NCBI RefSeq assembly: GCF_025854275.1
Contig: NZ_CP107567.1
Span: 3,906,001-3,970,000 of the forward strand
Reading direction: 5' to 3'
From: Streptomyces peucetius
Lineage (GTDB): Bacteria; Actinomycetota; Actinomycetes; Streptomycetales; Streptomycetaceae
DNA length: 64,000 nucleotides
Shown: positions 48,872 to 57,765 of the stretch, piece after piece
Layout of the letters: each line of letters starts with the position of its first letter
Position numbering within the stretch: position 1 is the first letter of the stretch
Notes under the pieces: generated by a model
The model's database searches: none
Told to the model about the DNA's origin: nothing
The model's input: only the letters and a program-made list of their open reading frames with translations
Position numbers and translations under genes: made by a program

Positions 48872-49672
48872 GTGACCCAAGCACGGCAGCACAGCATTCA
48901 GGTCGTCGCCCACCGCGGCGCATCGGAAGACGCACCCGAGCACACCCTGGCCGCCTACCGCAAGGCGATCGAGGACGGCGCCGACGCCCTCGAGTGTGAT
49001 GTACGGCTCACTGCCGACGGTCATCTGGTCTGCGTCCACGACCGTCGCGTCAACCGCACGTCCAACGGGCGGGGCGCGGTCTCCGCCCTCGAACTCGCGG
49101 AGCTCGCCGCCCTCGACTTCGGGTCCTGGAAGGACGCGGTGGAGAGCCCCGACTGGCGTGACCCGTCCCTCACCTCCGTGCTCACCCTGGAGCGCCTGCT
49201 GGAGCTGGTGGCCGATTCCGGTCGCCGTGTCGAGCTGGCCATCGAGACGAAACATCCCACGCGCTGGGCCGGGCAGGTCGAGGAGCGGCTGCTGCACCTG
49301 CTCGGGCGCTTCGGCCTGGCCGCACCGGCGTCCCCGGACGACTCCACGGTACGCGTCATGAGCTTCTCCGCCCGCTCCCTGCACCGGATCGCGGCGGCCG
49401 CACCCGGCCTCCCCACCGTGTACCTGATGCAGTTCATGACACCCCGGATGCGGGACGGGCGGCTGCCGGGCGGCGCGCGGATCGCCGGTCCCGGCATCCG
49501 GATCGTGCGCAACCATCCCGGCTACGTGGACCGGCTCCACCGCAGCGGCCACCGCGTCCATGTGTGGACCGTCAACGAGCCGGAGGACGTCGAGCTCTGC
49601 GCGCGGCTGGGTGTGGAGGCCATCATCACCAATCGCCCCAGGCAGGTGCTGTCCCAGCTGGGCCGGCTCTGA
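48872..49672 (+). CDS. Glycerophosphodiester phosphodiesterase
   Basis: A 266-aa GDPD-family TIM-barrel enzyme from GTG 48872. The family signature VVAHRGASEDAPEHTLAAYR (catalytic His), then ADALECDVRLTADGHLVCVH (Glu and Asp metal ligands, second His) and VHVWTVNEPEDVELCARLG near the end are intact. It hydrolyses glycerophosphodiesters to glycerol-3-phosphate and an alcohol. There is no signal peptide, so it is cytoplasmic. Monocistronic. Confidence 0.92.
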   Translation: MTQARQHSIQVVAHRGASEDAPEHTLAAYRKAIEDGADALECDVRLTADGHLVCVHDRRVNRTSNGRGAVSALELAELAALDFGSWKDAVESPDWRDPSLTSVLTLERLLELVADSGRRVELAIETKHPTRWAGQVEERLLHLLGRFGLAAPASPDDSTVRVMSFSARSLHRIAAAAPGLPTVYLMQFMTPRMRDGRLPGGARIAGPGIRIVRNHPGYVDRLHRSGHRVHVWTVNEPEDVELCARLGVEAIITNRPRQVLSQLGRL

Positions 49673-49848
49673 TCCGACCTGCCCCCGGCACCCCTCGAAC
49701 GGTCCGGGGCCGCCTCGCCGGGAGTGCACCGGCGCGTTCGGTACCTGCTCGATCGTGTCGAGTGCGTCACTGCTGTCCCCTTGGCCGGTTTCCGGTCCAG
49801 TCCATTGGGGCATTCACACCGTGGCGTGGGGCGAAGGAGGTCTCGGGG

Positions 49849-50361
49849 GTGGCGTTTGTGGTGGCACAGGAGGTGCCCACGTCGTCGAGCATGGCCGTAC
49901 CCCATGGCCCTGCGGGCGTGGGCAAGGCGCGACACATGATGCGCGAGCAGCTGTTCCGCAGCGGTGTGTCGGAATCGGTCGTCGACGATGCAGTGCTGAT
50001 CCTTTCCGAACTGCTCAGCAATGCGTGCAGGCACGGCAGACCGCTGGGACACGGGGACGCGGGCGACGGTGACGTACGGGCCGCATGGCGGGTGGACAAG
50101 GCAGGGCGGCTCACGGTCGAGGTGACGGACGGAGGCGGTCCGACCCGACCTGTTCCGGCCACGCCCTCGGTCACCGCACGGGGTGGCCGTGGGCTCAACA
50201 TCATCAGCGCGCTGGCACAGGAGTGGGGCGTACGCGACAGCGCCACCGGTGAGGTCACGGTGTGGGTGATCGTCACCGAAGGGCACCGCCGCGAGGATTT
50301 CGCCGCGCGCGTCGCCGGCCCCTCGTTCAACTTCGCGGACGCCTTCGACGACCTGGACTGA
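49849..50361 (+). CDS. ATP-binding anti-sigma-factor-type protein (HATPase_c_2)
   Basis: A 170-aa RsbW/SpoIIAB-like domain from GTG 49849 (GAAGGAGG 8 nt upstream). The N-box LILSELLSNACRHG, G1 box EVTDGGGP and G2 box GGRGLNIISALA are clear, whereas no phosphoacceptor His domain is present. Streptomyces carry many such orphan kinases that bind sigma factors or anti-anti-sigma partners; no partner gene adjoins this one. Confidence 0.85.
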   Translation: MAFVVAQEVPTSSSMAVPHGPAGVGKARHMMREQLFRSGVSESVVDDAVLILSELLSNACRHGRPLGHGDAGDGDVRAAWRVDKAGRLTVEVTDGGGPTRPVPATPSVTARGGRGLNIISALAQEWGVRDSATGEVTVWVIVTEGHRREDFAARVAGPSFNFADAFDDLD

Positions 50362-50578
50362 CGCGGAGGGCGGGCCGGACCCCGTCGTCGGCCTTCGGCT
50401 CCAGGTGTGGCCACGACCAGCGGCCCCGGAGCCGACGCGGAGGCAACGGCACGAACGGCGAGACCCGCCGGAGCGCCGACGCGGCGAGCGCCTCGGGCCC
50501 GCTGCTCCCCCATGACGGCGGCGTACGGCTAGGCTCGCGCCCGACACAGCACCGCCGCAATCGGGAGAAAGCCACACC

Positions 50579-51571
50579 ATGGCCAAGAAGCGCCCCCAGA
50601 CGAAGGCGACGAAGCCTCAGCTCAAGAACGGGGCCCGCGCCGCAGGCGTCAATGAGCCGGTTCCGGTCGTGGGAGCCCGCGAGCCCTGCCCCTGCGGCTC
50701 CGGCCGCCGCTACAAGGCGTGTCACGGCCGGGCCGCCTCGCATGCCGTGACCGAACTGGTCCAGCGCCCCTTCGAGGGGCTTCCGGGCGAGTGCGACTGG
50801 GTGGCCCTGCGCGAGCTGGTACCCGCCGCGACCGTCGCACTCACCCTGAAGGGCGGTCTTCCTGAGGGCGTGCCTTCCGTGACGCTCGCGACGGTCCTGC
50901 CGATGGCCTGGCCCGCCCTGCGCCGCGAGGACGGTTCGGTCCTGCTCGGGCTGCAGAACGACACCCCCTCCGGTGACCTCAGCCGCGACCTCGCCGGCAC
51001 CCTGCAGCGGGCTCTCACGGCCGACCCGGGCACACCGGTCACCACCGGGACGGCCGCGGCCGACGGCGTCCGGCTGCAGGACCTGCTCGACCCGGACGCC
51101 GCTTTCGAGCCGACCGTCCACTCCGGCTTCGAATTCTGGGTGCCGGGGTCGGCCGAGCAGGCCTCCCCCGACGTGGCCGCCTCCCTCGAGCGTGCCAACG
51201 CGGCAGCCATCCCGACCGTGAAGCTCTCGGGCGTCGATGCCGCCTATTGGTGCGAGACCCCGGAGAAGAACCACCTCCGCTGGGTCATGCCGCACCCGGA
51301 GGAGCAGCTGCTCGACGCCCTGGCCAGGCTGCACGCCGCGGGCGGTTCGTCGCTCGGTGAGGGGACCCGGCTGGTGGGCTCCTTCCGTGCGCACGGGCTG
51401 ATGGTTCCGGTGTGGGACCTGCCGACCACGATGGGCGCCGAGGACTGCGAGAAGCCCGCCGCCGAGTTCGCCGAGCGGCTGTCCGCCGCCCTGGAGAGCG
51501 ACGCTCCGCTGACCGCGGAGGAACGCCGTGCGCGCGGCGGTCTCACCAACCGCCAGGTGACGCTCAGCTGA
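50579..51571 (+). CDS. DUF5926-family protein with N-terminal SEC-C motif
   Basis: A 330-aa protein from ATG 50579. A basic N-terminus (MAKKRPQTKATKPQLKNG) is followed by a SEC-C zinc motif (PCPCGSGRRYKACHG near residue 40) and a large acidic domain (FEGLPGECDWVALRELVPAA, FEFWVPGSAEQASPDVA, AYWCETPEKNHLRWVMPHPE). This is the usual layout of DUF5926 in actinobacteria. SEC-C modules are found in SecA and ribosome- or membrane-associated proteins; the role here is unknown. Confidence 0.82.
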   Translation: MAKKRPQTKATKPQLKNGARAAGVNEPVPVVGAREPCPCGSGRRYKACHGRAASHAVTELVQRPFEGLPGECDWVALRELVPAATVALTLKGGLPEGVPSVTLATVLPMAWPALRREDGSVLLGLQNDTPSGDLSRDLAGTLQRALTADPGTPVTTGTAAADGVRLQDLLDPDAAFEPTVHSGFEFWVPGSAEQASPDVAASLERANAAAIPTVKLSGVDAAYWCETPEKNHLRWVMPHPEEQLLDALARLHAAGGSSLGEGTRLVGSFRAHGLMVPVWDLPTTMGAEDCEKPAAEFAERLSAALESDAPLTAEERRARGGLTNRQVTLS

Positions 51572-51696
51572 GAGTGACGATTACCGCCGGGCGTCGGGTG
51601 ACACCAGTCACAACTCGCTCATTCGGAAGGTAAATCCCTGTCCGAATACGAGAGATCGAATTTGCGAACCGCAGATCTCTTGTTACGGTTCTAGAA

Positions 51697-51736
51697 GCCC
51701 GGTCGCTGGTGCATCCCCCGTCGCCAGCGACCGGGC
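51697..51736. terminator. Terminator between convergent genes
   Basis: GCCCGGTCGCTGG pairs perfectly with CCAGCGACCGGGC, 14-nt loop, followed by GTTTCC. Confidence 0.82.
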
Positions 51737-51764
51737 GTTTCCATTTCGCGACACCTCAGTCGCC

Positions 51765-52427
51765 TCAACGGCCCCCGCGCTGTGGGGAGTTGCTCCCCGA
51801 TCGCAGCAGGAGCGGCCCGTCACCCGTTCCGTCGTGAGCGGCGAACTCAGCCACTGCCGAGTAGGCGGAAGCGGCCCCGCGCGAAGGCTCACGAGGAGTT
51901 TCGCAAGTACGTGGCTCGTCGCCCGCCTCTGCATCGCAGTTGGTCTGCACAGTACGTCCGCCCGGTGCCATCAGAGTGAGTACGGACGTCAATTTCTCGC
52001 CGGTCGCATTGCGGTAATAGGTGCGGGCCCAGGTCAGACCACCGCGCGTCAGTACGCAGGTCTGCGCCTCGACGCCACCGGGAGAGGCGAGTTCCGGCCC
52101 ACATCGGGACATCGTCCGTGCGGAGGTGCCGCCGGACGCTTCGCCCGTGCCTCGTTCGCCGATACGGGAGGCCCCGTCCGCCCCGGCGTGCGCGTCACCC
52201 GGACTGTCCGACCCGGCCGGGTCCGCACCGCCGTCGCCGGTGACGGCACCGAGCCCTGGCAGCAGGGCGGCGTCTGCGTCCGGGACCCCGCCCTCCGCCC
52301 GAGCGGCAGGGCCCTGCCCGGACCGGCCCACCGGTGTCGGCGTTCCCGCCGGTCCCGCGGACGCGGCGAGCGGGACCAGCGTGGCAGTGACCACCACTGC
52401 GGCGAGCCCGATAATGCGGAGATTCAT
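51765..52427 (-). CDS. Secreted hypothetical protein (220 aa)
   Basis: ATG 52427 gives a signal peptide (LRIIGLAAVVVTATLVPLAA, cut after ASA) and a Gly/Asp/Ala-rich linker. The C-terminal portion has three or more Cys (SRCGPELASPGGVEAQTCVL, TVQTNCDAEAGDEPRTCETP) and an aromatic segment, WARTYYRNATGEKLTSVL. It is probably disulfide-bonded and extracellular. No family recognised; convergent with the DUF5926 gene. Confidence 0.72.
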   Translation of the reverse strand: MNLRIIGLAAVVVTATLVPLAASAGPAGTPTPVGRSGQGPAARAEGGVPDADAALLPGLGAVTGDGGADPAGSDSPGDAHAGADGASRIGERGTGEASGGTSARTMSRCGPELASPGGVEAQTCVLTRGGLTWARTYYRNATGEKLTSVLTLMAPGGRTVQTNCDAEAGDEPRTCETPREPSRGAASAYSAVAEFAAHDGTGDGPLLLRSGSNSPQRGGR

Positions 52428-52627
52428 CGGGCACCTGCCGGCTGCGGGAAATTCGTCACGACGGGCCGAAGATATCCGGGGAGTACGGGCGCACGGCCGA
52501 CCGCGCGCCCAATTCCGTGACAACCGGGCCCAGCTGCTACCCGTACGAGTGACGGCGGCGCACCGATGTGCCCCGGCCCGGACCCGGCGAAGAGACCGGA
52601 TCCGGCCCGCCGGAGCGAGCCGGAGGG

Positions 52628-53413
52628 TCAGTACGTGAGCCGGCTGCTGCCGTCCCCCGCCTCCGGCGGATGGAGCCCGCCGGGCGCACCGCTCGCGCTC
52701 GCCTCGACGAGTGCGTCGACGACCGCTTCCACGTCCGGCAGCCAGGGCGCGGCGGAACCGGGCAGCGGTGCCCTCTCCCACCGGACCTGCCCCTTGCCGG
52801 TCTCCGAGGGCGGCAGCACCAGATAGCCGCCGCTGCCGTGGAAGCGCAGGGAGCTGGGCACGCAGTCCTTGACGAAGAGCAGTTCGCCGAGTTGTTCCAG
52901 GGTGTACGGCGCCACCAGCAGCGACCACCGGGTGGGGGTGGCGACGACCGGTCCGAGTCGCATGTCCATCCGGTCCAGCGTCGCCAGCGCGCGGGATGCG
53001 GCGACCGCGGGCAGGCTCACGGCGCACGGCGCGCGGTCGTCGCCGGTCGAGCCGGCTGCCCGGGTCGGGCCTCCGGTGGCCAGCACGATCGGCGCGGTGG
53101 GGCGGTTGGTCCACCACCAGCGGATCATCCGCTCGTCGGTGGTCGCGGCGAGGATGCCGGGGTCGAAGGGGTGTGCGCCGGGCACGACGCACTCGGGGTC
53201 GGGGCAGGCGCACCCACGCTCGCCGCGGCTGCCGCGGTTTGCGCGTCCTCTGCCCTGGTCCGCCGGCCGGTCACCGCCCGCCGCTTTCAGTCCAACACCG
53301 GGAAGTACGGGCCATTGCCACTCGACAGCGCAGGTCAGCGCCGCTTCGAGCTGAACAGGCCCCTTCTTGCGCCGGTACCGGAGCCTGCGTCGCCTTCCGA
53401 GGATCTCGCGCAT
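52628..53413 (-). CDS. Prim-Pol-like (bifunctional primase/polymerase N-terminal) protein, probably non-catalytic
   Basis: A 261-aa protein from ATG 53413 (AAAGGA upstream). The sequence LTCAVEWQWPVLPGV, GCACPDPECVVPGAHPFDPG, IRWWWTNRPTAPIVLATGG and HGSGGYLVLPPSETGKGQVR follows the N-terminal Prim-Pol pattern of Streptomyces chromosomal proteins. The catalytic acidic pair seen as IDLD in the protein at 37646 is not present, so a regulatory or DNA-binding role is likelier. Upstream in-frame codons are not conserved-looking. Confidence 0.72.
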   Translation of the reverse strand: MREILGRRRRLRYRRKKGPVQLEAALTCAVEWQWPVLPGVGLKAAGGDRPADQGRGRANRGSRGERGCACPDPECVVPGAHPFDPGILAATTDERMIRWWWTNRPTAPIVLATGGPTRAAGSTGDDRAPCAVSLPAVAASRALATLDRMDMRLGPVVATPTRWSLLVAPYTLEQLGELLFVKDCVPSSLRFHGSGGYLVLPPSETGKGQVRWERAPLPGSAAPWLPDVEAVVDALVEASASGAPGGLHPPEAGDGSSRLTY

Positions 53414-53940
53414 GAGCGCTCGTTCCTTTCCGTTGAACGCCGGGGTCCACATCACATCTGGTGTGCCGCTTTTCACTGTGCGTACAGGTGCGCGTACTGA
53501 TCGGCGTTTCATCGCCCTTGCCCGTGGCATGGGCGCCCCCTGTCGCATAGGCGACAGGATCGTCGCCCGGGGGCCGAACGTGGGCTGTAGTCCATTAAAC
53601 GCGTGGCGAGGGGTGGCGCGCGCCTGGCGCTTGCCGTCCCGCTGTAGTTCTTCCCCGCCACTCGGGGATGAGGCGTGGCCTGCGGCTGTTAGGACGCCGC
53701 GGCGCACCGCCAGGTTCCGGGACGCTTTCAACTGCCCCTGGACATCACCGTTCAGGTACCCAGCACGCTTGCGATGACGCTTCTCCCGAAGACCTTCGCC
53801 CTGGGAGACCCCCGCCGAACGCCTTCAGTCGACACCGATCGACCGCCATCACATGTATTTTTCGGCCAAGTTAGCAGGTGCCGGCCCGCCTCGCGGACAC
53901 CATCAGTCCCACCGGAACAGTGCTGGACATCACCTTACGT
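53414..53940. other. Long divergent intergenic region with palindrome
   Basis: No gene supported. CCTGTCGC-ATAG-GCGACAGG (53539-53558) is a perfect 8-bp inverted repeat about 125 bp before the Prim-Pol-like gene and is a candidate operator or hairpin. The promoter of the phosphatase gene should lie near 53850-53930. Confidence 0.5.
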
Positions 53941-55473
53941 GTGCGTGTAGATGTGGATGCATTGATAGCGGCGCAGAATGACATGGGGGTTTGCGATGCT
54001 ATTGAGCGAAACGCACCTGCCGGAAAGCCGGCTGCCATGAGCGCCCCTCACCTGCCGAAAGTGGCTGGAATCGACTCTACGGTTCCTGCCCCCGCGCACA
54101 ATTCCGCACCCATGCCCGCACCTCCCGCGGCCGGAGCCGTACTTCAGGACCGGCTGGCCGGCTGGGTCTCCGACCTCACCACGCTCCACGAACTCACCGA
54201 GCGGCTGATCAGGACCGGCACGCTCGACGACGCTCTCGACGAACTGCTCGGCGCGGGCGCCGCGCTCGTCGGCGCCCCCCGCGGTCTCGTGGTGCTCGAA
54301 CCGGACCGGCACACCGCACGCGACAGCCCCCTCGACGACGACCCCGGCCCGGGCCTCGCCAAAGGTCTGGGCCTGAGCCGCTCCGACCTCGGCCACATCG
54401 AGACGGTGCCGCGCGGCGCGACGGCCCACGGCCGCATCCTCGACGGCAGTCACGGCACCCGCAGCGGCCGCGGCGGCCACAGCGCTCCGGCCGGCGTCCC
54501 CGGCCCCGTCGCCCACCCCGATCTCTTCGCCGACGACTCGCTCGACCCCCTCCACCGCGAGGTCGCCACCCGCCTCGGCTACGCGGCCAGTTACACCGTT
54601 CCACTGGCGACCGAGGAGTCGGGCACGCTCGGCGCCGCCGTGTGGCTGTACGACGAACCGGCCACCCCCGTCGAGCGCCAGTGCCACCTGGTCGGCCTCT
54701 ACACGCGCTACGCCACCGAGCATCTGGCCCGCCTGCGCGAGCTGGAGCAGGCCCGCTCCACCGTCGCGACCGTCGCCGAGGAACTGCTGCCCAGCCGGCT
54801 GCCGCGGGTCCCCGGCGTCCAGCTCGCCGCCCGGCACCACACGGGCCCGCTCGGCGGGGGCGACTGGTACGACGCGCTGCCGCTGCCGGAGGGCGCTCTG
54901 GGCCTCGCGGCCGGGTCGGTCAGCGGCGGCGGCCCGAGCGCGCTCGCCGCGATGGGACGGCTGCGGGCGTCCCTGCGGGCGTACGCGGTGATGGAGGGAG
55001 AGGATCCGGTCGCCGTCCTGTCCGACCTCGAGCTGCTGCTGCGTCTCACCGAACCCGCGCGCACGGCGACCGCGCTGTTCGGGTACGCCGAACCGGCCGA
55101 ACGGAAGATCGTGCTCGCCGGGGCGGGCCACGCGCCACCGCTGGTGACCGGCGAGCAGCGCACCGAGTTCGTCGAGACGTCGCTGTCGGCCCCGCTCGGG
55201 ATGCTCGCGTGCTGGGAGGCGCCGAGCGTGGACCTGTGCGTCCAGCCGGGAGAAACGGTGCTGCTGTACACGGACGGACTGCTGCGGCGCACCGGCGAAC
55301 CGATGGACCGTGCCTTCGCCAGGCTCCACTCGGCGGCGGCGAGCGTGCCCCGGGCGCTGCGCGGCGACCCCGCCTCGATCGCCGACCACGTGCTGCGCAC
55401 GGTGCTTCCCGGAGGCCCGGACGCTGCCGGCAGCGGGGAGGACATCGTCCTGCTTGCTGCCCGTTTCGACTGA
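53941..55473 (+). CDS. PP2C/SpoIIE-type protein phosphatase with GAF domain
   Basis: About 510 aa. A GAF-like domain (about residues 60-260: LHELTERLIRTGTLDDALDE, ATRLGYAASYTVPLA) precedes a SpoIIE/PPM phosphatase domain (about 290-505: LPSRLPRVPGVQLAARHHTG, GGGDWYDALPLPEGALGLA, VLAGAGHAPPLV, ETVLLYTDGLLRR, EDIVLLAARFD). The metal-binding Asp in GGDWYD and the Asp in YTDGLL are present. Such phosphatases dephosphorylate anti-anti-sigma proteins. The start is uncertain: GTG 53941 is used, ATG 53983 or GTG 53878 are alternatives, and none has a Shine-Dalgarno sequence. Confidence 0.85.
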   Translation: MRVDVDALIAAQNDMGVCDAIERNAPAGKPAAMSAPHLPKVAGIDSTVPAPAHNSAPMPAPPAAGAVLQDRLAGWVSDLTTLHELTERLIRTGTLDDALDELLGAGAALVGAPRGLVVLEPDRHTARDSPLDDDPGPGLAKGLGLSRSDLGHIETVPRGATAHGRILDGSHGTRSGRGGHSAPAGVPGPVAHPDLFADDSLDPLHREVATRLGYAASYTVPLATEESGTLGAAVWLYDEPATPVERQCHLVGLYTRYATEHLARLRELEQARSTVATVAEELLPSRLPRVPGVQLAARHHTGPLGGGDWYDALPLPEGALGLAAGSVSGGGPSALAAMGRLRASLRAYAVMEGEDPVAVLSDLELLLRLTEPARTATALFGYAEPAERKIVLAGAGHAPPLVTGEQRTEFVETSLSAPLGMLACWEAPSVDLCVQPGETVLLYTDGLLRRTGEPMDRAFARLHSAAASVPRALRGDPASIADHVLRTVLPGGPDAAGSGEDIVLLAARFD

Positions 55474-55592
55474 TTCCTCACACTCCTTCGGGTCATCTTC
55501 CGGCCACACATACGATGGAGAGGTCCCCCGTGCCGACCCGGCAGAGGGGCCAGAGTCGTAACGGTCAAGGCCGACAAGCCCAGGAGGCACAC

Positions 55593-57083
55593 GTGGCTGA
55601 GGAGCTCACCCCGGCGGAATCCGAACTGGCTGCTGACGCAGCGGGCACGGAGGGCGAGGAGCAGCCGATCAAGCAGCGCAAGAACGGCCTGTACCCGGGC
55701 GTGTCCGACGAGCTGGCCGAGAACATGAGCACCGGCTGGGCCGACACCGAGCTGCACGGCCTCGAGCCGATCCCGCAGGCGGAGCAGACCGCCGCCCGGC
55801 GCGCCGCGCTCTCCGCCCGCTACCCCGGCGAGCGCCTGGTGATCCCCGCGGGCAACCTGAAGACCCGCTCGAACGACACCGAGTACAGCTTCCGTGCCTC
55901 CACCGAGTACGCGTACCTGACCGGCGACCAGACGGAGGACGGCGTCCTGGTGCTGGAGCCCCGGGGCGAGGGCCACTCCGCCACCATCCATCTGCTGCCG
56001 CGCTCCAACCGTGAGAACGGCGAGTTCTGGCTGTCGGGCCAGGGCGAGCTGTGGGTGGGCCGCCGCCACTCCCTCGCGGAGGCCGAGCAGCTGCTGGGCA
56101 TTCCCGCCGAGGACGTCCGTGAGCTGGCCGGCAAACTCAGCGAGGCCACCGGCCCGGTACGGGTCGTGCGCGGCCACGACGCCGCGATCGAGGCGGCGCT
56201 GACCGACAAGGTCACCGCCGAGCGCGACGAGGAACTGCGCGTCTACCTCTCCGAGGCCCGGGCCGTGAAGGACGCGTTCGAGATCGGCGAACTGCAGAAG
56301 GCGTGCGACTCCACCGCCCGCGGCTTCGAGGACGTCGTCAAGGTCCTGGACAAGGCCGAGGCCACCAGCGAGCGCTACATCGAGGGCACGTTCTTCCTGC
56401 GCGCCCGCGTCGAGGGCAACGACATCGGCTACGGCTCCATCTGTGCCGCCGGTCCGCACGCCACCACCCTCCACTGGGTGCGCAACGACGGCCCGGTCCG
56501 CTCCGGCGACCTGCTGCTGCTGGACGCCGGTGTGGAGACCCACACCCTCTACACCGCGGACATCACCCGCACGCTGCCCATCAGCGGCCGCTACACCGAG
56601 CTCCAGCGCAAGATCTACGACGCGGTCTACGAGGCCCAGGAGGCGGGCATCGCGGCCGTGCGGCCGGGCGCCAAGTACCGCGACTTCCACGACGCCGCGC
56701 AGCGGGTCCTCGCGACGAAGCTCGTCGAGTGGGGCCTGGTCGAGGGCCCCGTGGAGCGGGTGCTGGAACTGGGTCTGCAGCGCCGCTGGACCCTGCACGG
56801 CACCGGCCACATGCTCGGCATGGACGTCCACGACTGTGCCGCCGCGCGCACCGAGGCGTACGTCGACGGCACGCTGGAGCCCGGGATGTGCCTGACCGTC
56901 GAGCCCGGTCTGTACTTCCAGGCCGACGACCTGACCGTGCCCGAGGAGTACCGGGGCATCGGCGTCCGGATCGAGGACGACATCCTCGTCACGAAGGACG
57001 GCAACAGGAACCTGTCGGCGGCGCTGCCGCGCCGGGCCGACGAGGTCGAGGCGTGGATGGCCTCGCTCAAGAACGACAAGTAG
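55593..57083 (+). CDS. pepP: Xaa-Pro aminopeptidase (aminopeptidase P family, M24)
   Basis: A 496-aa protein from GTG 55593 (CAGGAGG upstream). The N-terminal AMP_N domain (about 50-200: STEYAYLTGDQTEDGVLVLE) is followed by the pita-bread M24 domain. All five metal ligands are visible: Asp in LLLLDAGVET, Asp in TADITRTLP, His in HGTGHMLGMDVHD, Glu in LTVEPGLYF and Glu in GVRIEDDILV. It removes N-terminal residues preceding proline; cytoplasmic. Larger in-frame extensions upstream overlap the phosphatase gene and are spurious. Confidence 0.94.
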   Translation: MAEELTPAESELAADAAGTEGEEQPIKQRKNGLYPGVSDELAENMSTGWADTELHGLEPIPQAEQTAARRAALSARYPGERLVIPAGNLKTRSNDTEYSFRASTEYAYLTGDQTEDGVLVLEPRGEGHSATIHLLPRSNRENGEFWLSGQGELWVGRRHSLAEAEQLLGIPAEDVRELAGKLSEATGPVRVVRGHDAAIEAALTDKVTAERDEELRVYLSEARAVKDAFEIGELQKACDSTARGFEDVVKVLDKAEATSERYIEGTFFLRARVEGNDIGYGSICAAGPHATTLHWVRNDGPVRSGDLLLLDAGVETHTLYTADITRTLPISGRYTELQRKIYDAVYEAQEAGIAAVRPGAKYRDFHDAAQRVLATKLVEWGLVEGPVERVLELGLQRRWTLHGTGHMLGMDVHDCAAARTEAYVDGTLEPGMCLTVEPGLYFQADDLTVPEEYRGIGVRIEDDILVTKDGNRNLSAALPRRADEVEAWMASLKNDK

Positions 57084-57111
57084 GCGCACGGCCCCGGGGA
57101 GGGCGCGCGGC

Positions 57112-57573
57112 TCACGACACGTCGAGCAGCGCGTCCTCTCGCCATTTGAGGACCTTGTCGAAACTCACGACGGCGCCGCGGCCGGGCGTGCTGCGGACGT
57201 GGACATGGTCGGCGAGCTGCTCGATCAGGCACAGCCCCCGGCCGCTCTCGGCCGTGGCGGGCGACAGCGTGGCCGCGCGGCCGCACAGGACACCGCGGCT
57301 CGCGGGGAACCCGGGACCCGAGTCGGCCACCTCGATACGGCACCTCTCGCCGTCCAGGTAGGCCGTCACGCGGTACGCCCGGGACGCCTCGTCGGTGTCG
57401 CGGGCGCCGCCGTGCTCCACGGCGTTCGCACACGCCTCGGTCAGTGCGACCGACAGGTCGTAGGAGATGTCCGGATCGACGCCCGCGGTCTCCATGGTGC
57501 CGAGCAGCAGACGCCGGGCGAGCGGCACGCTCGCAGCCTCGCGCCGCAAATGGAGGGACCACCAGATGCTCAT
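57112..57573 (-). CDS. ATP-binding anti-sigma-factor-type protein (HATPase_c_2)
   Basis: A 153-aa RsbW-like protein from ATG 57573. N-box VALTEACANAVEHGG; G1 IEVADSGPGFP; G2 ESGRGLCLIEQLADHV; C-terminal GRGAVVSFDKVL. It belongs to the large Streptomyces set of orphan serine kinase/anti-sigma domains and lies convergent with pepP. The PP2C phosphatase at 53941 is a possible functional partner by family, but the two are not in one operon. Confidence 0.87.
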   Translation of the reverse strand: MSIWWSLHLRREAASVPLARRLLLGTMETAGVDPDISYDLSVALTEACANAVEHGGARDTDEASRAYRVTAYLDGERCRIEVADSGPGFPASRGVLCGRAATLSPATAESGRGLCLIEQLADHVHVRSTPGRGAVVSFDKVLKWREDALLDVS

Positions 57574-57765
57574 GCTCCAGCCTCCTGGCCGCGGCTCGAC
57601 ATACCGATACGTATTGCCCCCCGGCACGCTCCGTAAGCGCACCGTCGCAGTGGCGGCCCTCGTTCGGCGGATGCACATTTCCCGCCCGCCGGTGTATGTC
57701 GGCAAACGGGATCTTCCGGACCTGCCGTACGGGCGCCGCGACCGCAGTGCGATGATGAGCCGGCC

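Noticed and set aside
51765..53213. A 482-codon minus-strand frame joining the secreted protein to upstream sequence
   Set aside because: Only the last 220 codons have a signal peptide and plausible composition; the upstream part is a shadow of the Prim-Pol-like gene.
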